NCBI RefSeq assembly: GCF_015706575.1
Contig: NW_024037072.1
Location: forward strand, 17,175,162 to 17,239,161
DNA: 64,000 bases
From: Patiria miniata
Lineage: Eukaryota > Echinodermata > Asteroidea > Valvatida > Asterinidae
Direction of reading: 5' to 3'
The position numbers and the translations under genes were made by a program. Below the pieces are notes generated by a model, which worked only from the letters and a program-made list of their open reading frames with translations, did not search any database and was not told the DNA's origin. Positions 22,225 to 33,900 of this stretch are shown here, one piece after another. The stretch's first letter is position 1, and every line of letters begins with the position of its first letter.

Positions 22225-22590
22225 AATGAGACGGTACGCTGATAGCCCAAAGGCTAAATCCACCATGTGTGACAGTCATATCACTTGTGAACCTCAGCCA
22301 CATTGCAGGCCCATCGGAGAATGCATCAGGACCATCGCTGCCCGTGGACTCAAACATCATCGTTGCTAAGTCCGTGCTGTCGATGCCATCACCACCCTTC
22401 AATTTATCATAATGTCTCTCCGTGCTGAAAGTTGAAGTAATGACTCGGATCCGCCAATCTTCGACTGTCTGGATAATCCAGCTGATGTCCAAGTTATTGG
22501 CATACTTGTTTGGGTAGGAAGGTGTTGTTATTTGTGCCCTCTCGTCCGGAACTAAAAACAAGTTGATAGTCATGGAAGATCCATCCGTAC
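22225..22590 (-). CDS. CUB domain exon
   Basis: The acceptor is TTATTTCAG just above 22590, and the exon begins in phase 1, continuing from the signal-peptide exon. It encodes about 120 residues with the CUB layout: ITTPSYPNKYANNLDISW (the strand with [ST]-P-x-Y-P-x-x-Y), then WRIRVITSTFS, a KGGDGID turn, GPDAFSDG, then LRFTSDMTVTHGGFSLWA. CUB domains are about 110-residue extracellular beta-sandwiches. This one has no cysteines in the core, so it lacks the usual two disulphides. The 3' end is uncertain: T|GTAATT at 22225 keeps phase 1 with the MAM exon but is a weak donor, AGC|GTACCG at 22238 would be phase 0, and read-through would reach a stop near 22184. Confidence 0.72.
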
Positions 22591-22739
22591 CTGAAATAAT
22601 TATGGAAAAGTATCACTTCCAAGACCTTCGTTTTTTTATCGATGAGTTAAAAATAATCACATGTGAATGGTTACGGGGTTGGTTTTTTTTCGAAATGCGT
22701 TCTTTATTTACTGGCAACTGAATCAGTTGTGATTGACTT

Positions 22740-23175
22740 GTGGTTGAATTGATCGAAACTCATTCATGAAATTTTCTGGATTGCAGGCAAAGACGTAAAT
22801 CGGTGGCGGGGAGGGGGGAGATGGGAAGGAAATAGACCGCACACTTTTTTCAAAAATGTGGGCATGGGCCTTTGGATCCCAGCAGAAAGTTGTGATGATA
22901 AACAAAGCAATGCCGATTGTAAGTTTATTATCTAACTTTCCAACAACCCAAATAAAAGCACTAAAAACGGAGAACGAACAGCACAAAAGCTTAAAACGCG
23001 CCGTCATGATGCATCATAAGCATGCCAATTTGGATAAGATCTACATTTGCATATCTCATGTGGTGTCCTACCCCCCCCCCCCTCCCTCTCGGCTTTTCGA
23101 ATTTCGACGACCGGGCGATTCTAGGAACTTTGTCATCCCCCATCCCCCTCCCGTCGGCACGGATTTATGCCACTG
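22740..23175. mobile_element. C-rich hAT-like MITE remnant in intron 1
   Basis: The interior resembles the MITE at 51455-51811 and the sequence near 44880-45060 (AACTTTCCAAC, AAGCTTAAAACGCGCCG, a poly-C run at 23072-23085). The right end reads GGATTTATGCCACTG, the inverted form of the CAGTGGCGTA-type terminus. The left end is not recognisable. Confidence 0.5.
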
Positions 23176-23239
23176 ACAACTATATATTCTCTTTTTTTTT
23201 TTTTTATCTGTATCAATGCCTTTTTTTTGTATCTTTAAT

Positions 23240-23302
23240 TATTTTGTCAGCTTTTGTAAAGCGCTCCGATCTTTGTGGGGCGCTATAAAAATGCTTATAT
23301 GT
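23240..23302 (+). mobile_element. LINE/SINE 3' tail of the L2/CR1 type
   Basis: TTTTGTAAAGCGCTCCGATC followed by GGGGCGCTATAAAAATGC and then ATGTATGT repeats is the widely shared 3' tail of L2/CR1-group LINEs and the SINEs that borrow it. No coding part is present. Confidence 0.5.
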
Positions 23303-23959
23303 ATGTATGTCTATGTCTGGCAAAGATGTTTAAGGAGGTAATATCATCATTTAATCCGCAATTTTTAACTAGTGAAACTAGGAATTAGACTATTTAGAGT
23401 GAAATCTCTCAAAAGGTCGAAATTCTCTTCAAAAAAATCAATGAATTGGAAGCTTTAGTTACATTTAAACTATTCGACTTTATGAATTTCACTCTAAATC
23501 GTCTGGTCTATAGTTTCTGTAGGTTGGAATGAATCTTCACTTTGACAGTGAGTGAATATTTACTGTTCGGAAATAATACTCAATTTAGGAAGGAACGTTC
23601 GAGTAACTGATGACGGACGCTAGTCGCGTTACCACAGACATACACATTTTTTTTTACCCAGTTGGTACAGTCTGCATTTTCTTTTTGCAAGGTTTAGATA
23701 TAATTCAACACTAGCAACGTTTCAAAGCTTCATAATGAGGTCCTTGAAAAAAAATGTAAAACCTGTTACATAATTAGAAGTCGGCCTTTCATAGTGCTAC
23801 TCTGTTTGGAACGCAACATCCAAAACCGTACTATTACTTAACAAATTAGGAAATATATGACAGTTGACTGTTTTGTTGAAAACATTTCAGCTCAGGAAAC
23901 TTTTGAGAATAGTAATAGGAAAAGATATACCCAAATCTCAAAAAGAGAAAAAAACCTAC

Positions 23960-24014
23960 CTCGTGAAACTGAAACCAGCATTACCAAAACGATCATGAAG
24001 GCGTGATACCCCAT
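23960..24014 (-). CDS. First coding exon: signal peptide of the CUB-MAM-Ig protein
   Basis: The ATG at 24014 sits in a good context (A at -3, G at +4). The exon gives MGYHAFMIVLVMLVSVSR, a short N-region followed by a hydrophobic core ending in small residues, as in a secretory signal peptide, and ends CGAG|GTAGGT in phase 1. Joined to the CUB exon it continues G-T-D-G-S-S, so cleavage near SVSR-G is plausible. No transmembrane segment is visible in the exons within the window, so the protein is either secreted or anchored by a region beyond base 1. A diverged copy of this exon lies at 50174-50230. Confidence 0.72.
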
Positions 24015-24462
24015 TGTCCTACGGACATAAGATTTCCGTTGAAGTTCTAGGATTAAAAAGTAAAAAAAACCTAGAATTATTAGTCCAGCATTAATTCTGT
24101 TGAGCAAAATTTGTTCAAAGGAGACAACCCCCTCCCCCCAACACACACGTGTTTACATAACAAACCAAGTGTGGACATTCCTTTGTTATCGGGTAGTTAA
24201 GAAAAACCTCTGAAAAGAACACATTTCACTCACAGTGTGAAAACACTTTCAACTAAATTTTTTCTATGATTCCTTTTAGTGTTTCTCTTCATTTTGCCAC
24301 TGATAAACCTAACCCAAAATTGCCTCTAAGCCTTTTTTTTCCAGAGAGAGGGCAACACTGTCTGGACGTGGGCAAGTCCACACAACGTCGCTGGTACCTG
24401 GTTTAAGTGGACCTTTTTTGTTCGGAAGGCCACACAGTGAATGTAATGCACGTACATAAATT
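24015..24462. promoter_or_regulatory. Upstream region of the CUB-MAM-Ig gene, no clear promoter motif
   Basis: The gene reads leftward from 24014, so its 5' UTR and promoter should lie here or beyond. I see no convincing TATA box or initiator, and a further non-coding 5' exon is possible. The reading frame stays open upstream of the ATG to 24146 without signal-peptide character. Confidence 0.25.
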
Positions 24463-24648
24463 TGTAAACACCGGCAATCGACCCCTATTGTCCATAATCC
24501 TCGTTTCTTCGTTGGTGCTATAACTTTTTTAGCAACAGCTGAAATTGGTTTTGTGCACGAATTTCAATCGTGGACTATCGGTCAATCGTGGACGTAATGT
24601 TTGTGCCCTAACCCTTTTGTCCTAGGTCCACGATTACCGGTGTTTACA
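24463..24648. mobile_element. Short palindromic MITE
   Basis: TGTAAACACCGGCAATCG at 24463 is inverted at 24631-24648 (CGATTACCGGTGTTTACA). The interior repeats ATCGTGGAC. It is 186 bp long and lies upstream of the first coding exon. No convincing target duplication was seen. Confidence 0.55.
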
Positions 24649-25167
24649 TACTCACGCCCACACACACATGAAGGAGAAATATCGTTCAAAATATTTACCT
24701 AGCACTTCCGAATATATAAATTAAATGCGGACTCAGTATTGCAAATTGCGGGTATATGTACAGTAAAATGTCTGATATTTGTTGTTTTGCAGTTAGTTAA
24801 AAACTTAAAGATGTCTTTTTAATAGTGTGCATAAACTAAAAGTGCTCATTAGTATTTACGAAAACAAATCTGTAATTGACTGTTGAAGGGACTGCACCCA
24901 CGACCTGTTCAAGCCGGCCCCACTGAATCCTAGAACCCATCGGCTATAGGTAGGTAAATCGTTATGCACATGATAAAAACAAACGTGCACGGACAAAGAG
25001 ATCTGGGAGCGACAATTACGGATGTGAAAGGTCGTAAATTTGTTTATATCCATTTATTCTCAATTTTACTTGATATTAATTATTATTACATTCCAACATG
25101 AGTGTTTCTTTGGTTGGTTGGATATCTAAAAAAGGAAGAAAAAAAAGCAGGCAAGCAAAAAAAAAAA

Positions 25168-25710
25168 CTAGAAATGTGTTTGTGGACAAACACAAGCTGT
25201 TTCGGATATTTGAAATACTCTGTACACGTGATGAACACTTGATGAAGTCACTTCGAATGTCATCTGCCAAGTGAAAAGTCAATCAGACATATAGTGCCAA
25301 AGTATGATTTGAAGAAAAACGTGTACAAACCCTATGGGGAAAAATGCATCTTTAATGTGAAGTAACCCAACACCTGATGATGTCACGATCACGAATTTCT
25401 TCTAGGACCATCTGTAGGTGGTAGTCTAAGTGTGTACCAAGTCTAACGTCGATCGGATTTACGAAAGTGCCAAAGTAGAATGTTTTAAAACGTGTACAAA
25501 CCCTATGGGGAAAAATACATCTTTAATGTGACGTAACCCAACACCTGATGACGTCACGGTCGCGAATTTCTTCTAGGACTATCTGTGGGTGGTGGTCTAA
25601 GTATGTATCAAGTCTGAAATCAATCGGATTTGAAAAAGAGGCAAAGTGGACTGGTGGAAGAAACGTGTGTTAAACCTATGGAGAAAAAGTCTGAAAAAGG
25701 AGAAGAAAAA
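25168..25710 (-). mobile_element. CTAG-ended hairpin element, copy 1 (inverted)
   Basis: On the minus strand it ends with the hairpin TGTGTTTGTCCACAAACACA, then TTTCTAG. It contains about two 171-bp units with TTTGTACACGTTTT and GATGGTCCTAGAAGAAATTC-like sequence. A hairpin just before a CTRR end is the 3' terminus expected of Helitrons. No Rep/helicase sequence is present, so it would be non-autonomous. Confidence 0.55.
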
Positions 25711-25734
25711 AAAAGAAAAAACAAATCTTAACGA

Positions 25735-25950
25735 AAACAATAGCTGTTTCGGTGTGTCACCGAAACAGCTAAAAAATCTTAACGAAAATAAGAGCTGTTT
25801 CGGTGTGTCACCGAAACAGCTAAAAAAAAATTAAAAAAAACTTTAACGAAAACAAGAGCTGTTTCGGGTGTAACCGAAACAGCTAAAAAAAAGGGGAAAA
25901 ATCTTAACGAAAACAAGAGCTGTTTCGGTGTGTCACCGAAACAGCTAAAA
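25735..25950. repeat. Array of four near-perfect palindromes
   Basis: Four direct copies of a block of about 55 bp lie here, each holding AGCTGTTTCGGTG-TGT-CACCGAAACAGCT (one slightly changed) plus a TTAACGAAAACAAGAGC spacer. Each palindrome can form a hairpin with a 13-bp stem. The stem sequence AGCTGTTTCGG is also found beside the CTAG ends of the surrounding elements. Confidence 0.85.
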
Positions 25951-26124
25951 AAAGAAACAAACAGAAACCAACTTAGAAATACCCCCATCAACAACCATAA
26001 AAAAAAACTTTACAGTATCAAAAATTTCACCAAACCAAGATCGTATAATTTTGTTTTTAAATATGCCTTATATCTAAGAGCACCTGAATAATAATGGGGT
26101 AGCAGGACAGTTAGTACTTGTTAA
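25951..26124. other. Spacer between the two palindrome groups
   Basis: About 170 bp of AT-rich unique sequence at the symmetry centre of the 25.2-28.2 kb structure. Confidence 0.6.
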
Positions 26125-26224
26125 TTAGCTGTTTCGGTGACACACCGAAACAGCTCTTGTTTTCGTTAAGATTTTTTTTAGCTGTTTCGGTGACTCACCG
26201 AAACAGCTATTGTTTTCGTTAAGA

Positions 26225-26256
<32 letters not shown>

Positions 26257-26262
26257 TTTTCT
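26125..26262. repeat. Two inverted palindromes and a poly-T tract
   Basis: Two further copies of the CGAAACAGCT palindrome block lie in the orientation opposite to the array at 25735-25950, followed by a T-rich run (26225-26262) leading into the next element copy. Confidence 0.8.
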
Positions 26263-27137
26263 CCTTTTTCAGACTTTTTCTCCATAGGTTTAACACACGT
26301 TTCTTCCACCAGTCCACTTTGCAACTTTTTCAAATCCGATTGATTTCAGACTTGATACATACTCAGACCACCACCCACAGATGGTCCTAGAAGAAATTCG
26401 TGACCGTGACGTCATCAGGTGTCGGGTTACGTCACATTAAAGATGCATTTTTCCCCATATGTTTTGTACACGTTTTAAAACACTCCACTTTGGCCTCTTC
26501 GTAAATCCGATCGACCTCAGACTTGATACATACTTAGACCACCACCCACAGATGGTCCTAGAAGAAATTCGTGATCGTGACGTCATCTGGTGTTGGGTTA
26601 CGTCACATTAAAGACGCATTTTTATCCATAGGGTTTGTACACGTTATAAAACACTCTACTTTGGCACTTCTGTAAATCCGATCGACGTCAGACTTGGTAC
26701 ACACATAGAATACCACCCACAGATGGTCCTAGGAGAAATTTGTGATCGTGACGTCAGCAGGTGTTGGATTACGTCACATTAAAGATGCATTTTTCCCCAT
26801 AGGGTTTGTACACGTTTAAAACATTCTACTTTGGCACTTTCGTAAATCTGATCGACGTTAGACTTGGTACACACTTAGACTACCACCTACAGATGGTCCT
26901 AGAAGAAATTCGTGATCGTGACATCATCAGGTGTAAGGTTACTTCACATTAAAGATGCATTTTTCCCCATAGGGTTTGTACACGTTTTTCTTCAAATCAT
27001 ACTTTGGCACTATATGTCTGATTGACTTTTCACTTGGCAGATGACACTCGAAGTGACTTCATCAAGTGTTCATCACGTGCACAGAGTATTTCAAATATCC
27101 GAAACAGCTTGTGTTTGTCCACAAACACATTTCTAGT
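26263..27137 (+). mobile_element. CTAG-ended hairpin element, copy 2
   Basis: It starts CTCCTTTTTCAGACTTTTTC and ends GTCCACAAACACATTTCTAG. The ATGCATTTTT landmark recurs at about 26445, 26616, 26787 and 26957, giving units of 170-171 bp. The next copy begins within about 20 bp in the same orientation, as in head-to-tail Helitron insertions. Confidence 0.55.
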
Positions 27138-27149
27138 TTTTCTTTTTTT

Positions 27150-28201
27150 TTCTCCTTTTTCAGACTTTTTCTCCATAGGTTTAACACACGTTTCTTCCAC
27201 CAGTCCACTTTGCCACTTTTTCAAATCCGATTGATTCGAGACTTGATACATACTTAGACCACCACCCACAGATGGTCCTAGAAGAAATTTGTGACGGTGA
27301 CGTCATCAGGTGTCGGGTTACGTCACATTAAAGATGCATTTTTCCCCATATGTTTTGTACACGTTTTAAAACACTCCAGTTTGGCATCTTCGTAAATCCG
27401 ATCGACTTTAAACTTGATTCATACTTAGAACACCACCCACAGATGGTTCTAGACGAAATTCGTGATCGTGACGTCATCAAGTGTCAGGTTACGTCACCTT
27501 AAAGATGCATTTTTCCCCATAGGGTTTGTACATGTGTTAAAACGCTTCATTTCGGCACTATTGTAAATCCGATCGACGTTACACTTGGTACACACTTAGA
27601 CCATTACCCACAAATGGTCCTTGAAGAAATTCGTGATCGTGACGTCATCAGGTGTCACGTTACTTCACATTAAAGATGCACATTTTCCCCATATGTTTTG
27701 TTCACGTTTTAAAACACTCCACCTTGGCACCTTCATAAATGCGATCGACCTCAGACTTAATACATACTTAGACCACCACCCAAAGATGGTCCTAGAAGAA
27801 ATGTGTGATCGTGATGTCATCAGGTGTTGGGTTACGTCACATTAAAGATGCATTTTTCCCCATAGGGTTTGTACACGTTTTAAAACATTCTACTTTGGCA
27901 CTTTTGTAAATCCGATCCACGTTAGACTTGGTACACACTTAGACTACCACCCACAGATGGTCCTAGAAGAAATTCGTGATTGTGACATCATCAGGTGTAA
28001 GGTTACTTCACATTAAAGATGCATTTTTCCCCGTAGGTTTTGTACACTTTTTTCTTCAAATCATACTTTGGCACTATATGTCTGATTGACTTTTCACTTG
28101 GCAGATGACATTCGAAGTGACTTCATCAAGTGTTCATCATGTGCACAGAGTATTTTAAATATCCGAAACAGCTTGTGTTTGTCCACAAACACATTTCTAG
28201 T
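27150..28201 (+). mobile_element. CTAG-ended hairpin element, copy 3 (longest)
   Basis: It has the same start and end as copy 2, with about five units whose ATGCA landmarks fall at 27336, 27507, 27679, 27850 and 28021 (spacing 171-172 bp). It ends TTTCTAG at 28201, followed by T. The three copies differ mainly in the number of tandem units (two, four, five). Confidence 0.6.
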
Positions 28202-28699
28202 TTTCTCTTACGATCTTTATTCCATGAAATTTCGATACTAGAAAGTAGGGTTTTTTTTTATCCGTGCAACAAGTTACCGCTATAATAAAAATGGAGGAAC
28301 CGTCGTTGGGGTACACTGCCCTCTAGTCCTGGGGTTTATTGTACCCCATATTGTGCAACTCTAAAGGAGGGTAAGTCTTCTTCAAAACAATGCAAGTGTT
28401 CGCACTGTGGAGTGTGCTTTGGCATGAGTAGCTCTTGTCTCCTTGGCTGTCGGTGTGAGCTGTAGGCTACGGGCCCAGGGTAGATGTTACAGAGGTAAAC
28501 ATGCATCTCCGGTCCAACATGGTGAGTGCAATGTCTCCAGTGAAGTGGGGTCTCACATCGTGCTCAGATGGAGTCGAGAGTACCACCGGTATGTCGGTGC
28601 TATTTCAGTGTCAGCTTAGTTAGCAGTGCCCTGGAGATATAATTGGTCAGCTGGAAAGGGTGGATCGTCATCAGAGCTAGGAATACAAATTTTCCCGGC
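28202..28699. other. Unassigned, possibly more of the fossil Gypsy element
   Basis: GC-richer than its surroundings, with short minus-strand stretches that could belong to the adjacent pol fossil, but nothing firm. Confidence 0.3.
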
Positions 28700-29320
28700 C
28701 TCTTCCCGGCCACATTGCAAATTATGTCAGGGGAGGCCAGAGTTGAGCTGGATAAGGACAATTCGTGCCGGGGGCATCAGTGTGGGTGAAGGGTGAAGGT
28801 GGTGTCCGTTGATGAGATGACATTGGGGGAGTTGTAGTCAGGTGAACTCTCCCGACAAGACAGTGGTGAGTATGAGGGGGATTAAAGACGTGTGCACGTT
28901 GGACGCTATGAAGTCTGGGTGACTCTTTGGGTGAGCCGTAGAGGAATGTTGTTCCATCAGCGAGTAACATGAGGCATTTGGCAGGTCGAATGGCCTAATC
29001 ATTGGTCCCCATGAAATTGTTACCAGCAAGCACATCAACGTCCAAGCATTTTTTTTTTGACCACATGGCCCTCAAACTGAAACTCTCGGCAATTACGGGA
29101 GAGCTTGAGGCGCGTCTCACCGGTTACTTTGGTTGGGGGTGCACGATCTGCTTGATGGGTGGACTGGGAGCTCTCCTTCATCGTAGCTCCAAGGCGCTTT
29201 ACCGTGTATAGACCTATCATATTTCCTGTGGCACCACTATCAATGGTAATGCGGATTGTGTGATAGCCACAGAGTGAGTCTATGGGTTGCGGTTTGCAAC
29301 CCGTGGTTGGCAAAATGTGT
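28700..29320 (-). mobile_element. Fossil Gypsy-type protease region
   Basis: On the minus strand a retroviral-type aspartic protease start is legible (TIRITIDSGATGNMI near 29230, with GETRLKLSRNCREF after it), followed in other frames by LADGTTFLYGS-type sequence. It resembles Ty3/Gypsy pol N-termini of marine invertebrates. Only this part of the element is clear, although faint similarity may continue down to about 28290. It is broken, with several interruptions, has no LTRs and is old. Confidence 0.65.
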
Positions 29321-30969
29321 AGTTTTGCAAACGAAGCGTAAAAAAAAGGTCTATAGAGCTCACGTTGTTTCATATACATGTATAAAATATGGCCGCCTCG
29401 TATGACGTTGTTATGGCAACAAAAGTCACTTACAAGACTATTTTTATTGCAGAATAATTGCACCACTGTCGTCCAAGGCTGTGCACTGGGCAGTGTAGCT
29501 ACTATTTATGAACTAGTACGTACAGACTTACAGAATTTAGGTCGTCTAAGCTGTTTTGATTGCCGGTTTCGTAGCAGCGGCTACTCGGATTTTCATGGTG
29601 CATCACGCGAGGCTTGTGTACAGCGGCGTTCAAATCATCCACTGTGGCACAATTTGGCGAATTTATGCGGTAATTTGTCGGCTGGATACTGGTTACAGTT
29701 CGTTTCTTTACCGCTGCCACCATGTAAAGATGCCGGATTGGATAAATGAATGAATACGGACAGATTTCCGTGCTGTGGACTCTCAGTGTGCCATGTGAGT
29801 TACATTCCAGAAGAAAGACGTAGCTCCAGTCGTAGCAGTAACATAAAGGGTGCCACCTATTGGCGGTACATTTATATGAGATGGGGGAAGATATTGTTAC
29901 ACTATTTTTATTGTTTGGATTCTCAAAAGTTTTATCACATGCTCGACCTCCCTAAATTCCTTAGCTGAGTTCATGCAATAAACATGTATGTTGAGACTAC
30001 AAGAGTAAATTTAATCATAATAATTTAAGAGCATTGCCTGCATTTTGTATAGTAAAGAATGGCTGTTGTGAAGCTTCACCTCTATGAAAAGTGTTTTTAA
30101 ATGATGTGAATTAGTTGTGAAAAAAGAATGTTCACTGCAAAAACAACAATTATTATCGTTTTGTTTAAGCTTGAGCCAATTATCAGCAATATCCTCCAGA
30201 ATATTTATTGGGGGTAATAGTGTCCAATGCTTAACTTATAGTAAATTCATGTTTGGATTGTGCTGCTTAAACACATACACAGTAACAAAATTTCGGATTG
30301 TGTTTATTAATTTTCCAAAATGAATTTCTTATCCTAAAGCAAACTGTTCTCTTTTTGTATGACACTCTTTTTGTATTTTGTAGTTGTATTCTTGAAGCTT
30401 CTTGCGGTAGGAAATGCGATAGTATTACAGGTTTTAAGGCTGCGGTGTCAAAATAGATTGTACATACACGGTTACACACGTACATGTATATTCTGTATAG
30501 CGCACACAAGGCATGCTGCGCCGGGCCAGTTGGTACCCGCGCGTCAGTTTGCATGTACAAGCGGATTATCAAATGTGAACTAGCGATCAAGAAGTCCGAA
30601 TCCTCCGTGAAACGCAGAATTGTAATGTAATTTTCATTACAAAGCGTCATGTTGTGTGACGTCACAGGCGCAATGTAGTTTACAAATACCAAACTAACGC
30701 ATCGCATATACTTTATTTTGTGCGCGCTATGCAGGTGGAACTGCCGTGATAAGGGAACTCGCTCAGGAAATGGTTAGAGCTACTCCGTCCAACTTGTTTT
30801 TTAGATCGGGCATATCCTTTGGAGGCGAGAGGGGTGTTGTTGAGAAGCGTAAGGAGGTGCAAGAAGGCTAAAGGCATGAAGTTGCAGCACGCATCGCCTT
30901 CGCGTCATCTGAGGCATAAACTTTTTCCAGGAGCAAGTAAAGGGCTTGTGGTTTTTTTTAACTTAATAG
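29321..30969. other. Unassigned stretch
   Basis: I see no domain, RNA gene or transposon end in this 1.6 kb. The open frames on both strands look like chance. Confidence 0.4.
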
Positions 30970-33900
30970 TGTAACGTCTCTCTTTGGTGAGAGGCATTAT
31001 GAACAATGGAGTTGGGAGACTAGAAATAATCCTAAAGTCTCGCTGGCCTTCTCTTAGAACGGGTACTCTTCCTCTCTGTTAAGGGAGAAGCTCCTGTCGC
31101 AGAGGGCGCTACAGTCAGTGGACTGGAACCAGATACTATAGCAGGCGGAGCTGATGAGGGGGCGTCAGCGCGTTTGGTGCTGGATGTTTTACTTGCGGTA
31201 CGGCGGGGGACAGCATCATCTTTTGAAAGAGAACCCTTCTTCAAAGATTAACGAAGGTCCAGCATCCATTTTCGGGCCTCATCACTGAGATAGTGCCTAA
31301 GTCGGTCATGGTGAAGAATGTTTGTTCTTCCCCGTTGCTTGAACTGGATTTGAAACAGAAGATCACTCAATGTTCTCAGAATGACGCAGGGGCCTGCCCA
31401 TTTAGCTTGTTTTAGCTTGGGAGATAACCCAGGGGTTTTGTGCTGTTTCGCATGTACACCAAGTCACCAATTTGATAATTTCTTTGGGAAACTCGGGGAT
31501 CGTGGTCTTTCCTCTGTCTTTCAGCGGATTTACCAAGATGTTGACGAACCAGATGATGGACGGTTTCCATCCGTTTCCTCACGGATGCAACATACTCGCA
31601 TTCATCTTGAGGTTGGTCCTCTGTGTTGGGGCCACCGAGTACAAGCGCAATTGGGAGATGGGTTTCTCGACCCAACATCAGCATATTAGGCGAGTAATCT
31701 GTAGATTCATGCTGGCAACTTCTGTACGCTGAAGTTAGAAGTGGGAGGTGGATGTCCCAATTGCGTTGGTCACTGTCAACATTCACTGCGATCATGTCAA
31801 CCAGAACTTGATTGAATCTCTCCTTCTGTCCATTGGCGGATGGATGGTATGGGGAAGTTCGAGTCTTGTGGATTTCCAACAGCTTACAAACTTGTTGCAT
31901 GAGATGAGACTCATAAGTTTGGCCTTGGTCGGAGTGAATGTCAAGGGGTGGGCCAAAACGGGAAATATATTCGTAGACGATTTTATGAGCCACCGTCTCT
32001 GCCTTTTGGTCGGGAATCGGGTAAGCTTCCATCCACTTTGTGAATTGGTCACCGACTAAAAGGATGTATTTGTTCCCATTGTCACTGATAGGAAATGGAC
32101 CAAGGATGTCCGTGACCAGTCTGTCCATCGGTGCGCCGACTCGATGATCCTCGAGGTGTGCTCTGGGGGTTGTGTGTGGCCTTTTGCGGGCACCACACTC
32201 AGCACACTTGCGGACCCAGTCACGAACTGTTTCCTTAAGCCTGTACCAGTAGAACTGGCATTTGATTATCTGAGCAGTTTTCTTCACCCCCAAGTTGAGT
32301 AGAGGTGACGGCGTCGTGGGTCTGGTCAGGAGTCACCCATCTTTTGAAAGGAACACCGTCATTCAGCACCAGCTGTTGCCATAGCAACTACAAGTTCCTA
32401 GTGGCGGGACTTTCGCGTGCTATCTGGTCTCTGCTTGGTCTCTCAGGTGATTTGGTCATCAACTCCATGATGATCCTCAGGTCTGGATCTGCTCTCTGCA
32501 GTTAAGCTATTTCCTCTGTCGTGTAGCCACCGACCCAAGATGTGGCTCGTCCGGCGCTGGGACCGGTGGGGGCGCTAGAAGGGGTACGATCACTCGTGAC
32601 CTCACCATCTTGGTCATCTTGCTGTCCAGTTGGATTCGATTGTTCTGCAAGAGGATTTCGGTTGTTCGGCCGTACTACCCGAATGGCTGTGGGCAAATTG
32701 GCTTGCCCGGGAGTTTCTCCAGTAGGTGTGGCTGGGTGCGGAAAACAATCTTTGAACTGTCCATTGTCAAAGTCGCTGCAGGTAAACTCACTGCACGAGC
32801 GCCGAATAAGTTTACCAATGCTGCACACAGGAACCAGTAGGAGGGTAACCAACGTTGCCATCAGTACGAGGACTGTCCGTGGGGATACGGGTTTGGCCTG
32901 AGGGTTGACGTCATTGCTCGAGGGCTGATCGTCAGCAGCTGAAGTTCTCTTTGGGAATTGAACTTCAGCGGAGGTAGCGTTTACTCGGTTTTGGCTTTGC
33001 ACTTCTCGCAACCGCCGCAGGGGAGTTTAACGAGTATGGTCGTTCCGTCGTAGCACGGACAATCGTCAGGGTCACAGAGAAGGCATCTGCGTTGCCATGT
33101 TTCCTCCCTGGTTGATGTTCGATTTTGAAGTCGAACTGAAACAAGATTTGAAGCCATCTTGCCATCTGAACGACAGGCTCACGAAAAGACATGACCCATT
33201 GAAGAGCGTTGTCGTCAGTTCTGATTAGGAACTGTTTGCCCAGTAGGTAGTGTCGGAAGTACTGAAGGAAGGTGACGATTGCGAGGAGTTCTCTCCTCGT
33301 AGTGCAGTAGCGACGCTGCGGCATTGTCATCGACCGACTAGCATATGCTATCGGCCGTTCTTCCTCCCTCTGGGTCCGATCACACCACTGGAGTTGCGAT
33401 AGAGTGGCTCCGATGCCTGTATCTGAAGCATCGGTATTAATGATTAATAACCAATCATCATTGGAGTATGACATGACCTCATTGCCGGTGAGGGCAGCCT
33501 TTAATTTCTCAAAAGCCGCTTGACAGTCATGAGCCCCTTTAAACGTCTGTCCGGCCTCTAACAGACGATGTAAGGGGCTGGCTATCGTGGCGAATTGGGC
33601 TATGAACTTACGGTAGTAAGAACATAGTCCCAGGAAAGAGCGTATTTCAGTTATGTTCTTGGGAGTGGGCCAGTTCTTTACTAGGGTCTGGTTTGACACC
33701 ATCTGGTGTGATGATGTGATCGAGGAACAGAACTTCCGTCTGGAAGAGTTAACACTTGCTCGGTTTCAGCTTTAGTTCAGCGTTCCCTAGTCGGCGTAGG
33801 ACTTCACCAAGACGCTCAATATGCTCGGAAAATGTTCATGACAGGATGATGATGTCGTCTAGATATATAAGCAGTGTTCGCCATTGCAAACCTTTGAGGA

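Larger units (their letters stand above)
22593..23959. other. Intron 1 of the CUB-MAM-Ig gene
   Basis: It separates the signal-peptide exon from the CUB exon, with a clear donor (GAG|GTAGGT) and acceptor (ATTTCAG). It holds the C-rich MITE remnant and the LINE/SINE tail. The rest (23303-23959) is unassigned. Confidence 0.6.

Noticed and set aside
25646-25994. ORFs with repeated GVSPKQLK and SCFGVTPK-like segments.
   Set aside because: These are translations of the palindrome array and poly-A spacers, not a repeat protein.
25735-26222. A possible CRISPR array, given regularly spaced palindromic repeats.
   Set aside because: The spacers are near-identical A-rich sequence, repeats occur in both orientations, and the context is eukaryotic transposon DNA.
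29378-29753. ORFs of 65-123 residues on the plus strand.
   Set aside because: No domain, poor start context and no splice support; probably chance.
30267-30707. A 146-residue minus-strand ORF.
   Set aside because: Low-complexity hydrophobic and cysteine content without a domain; no exon signals.
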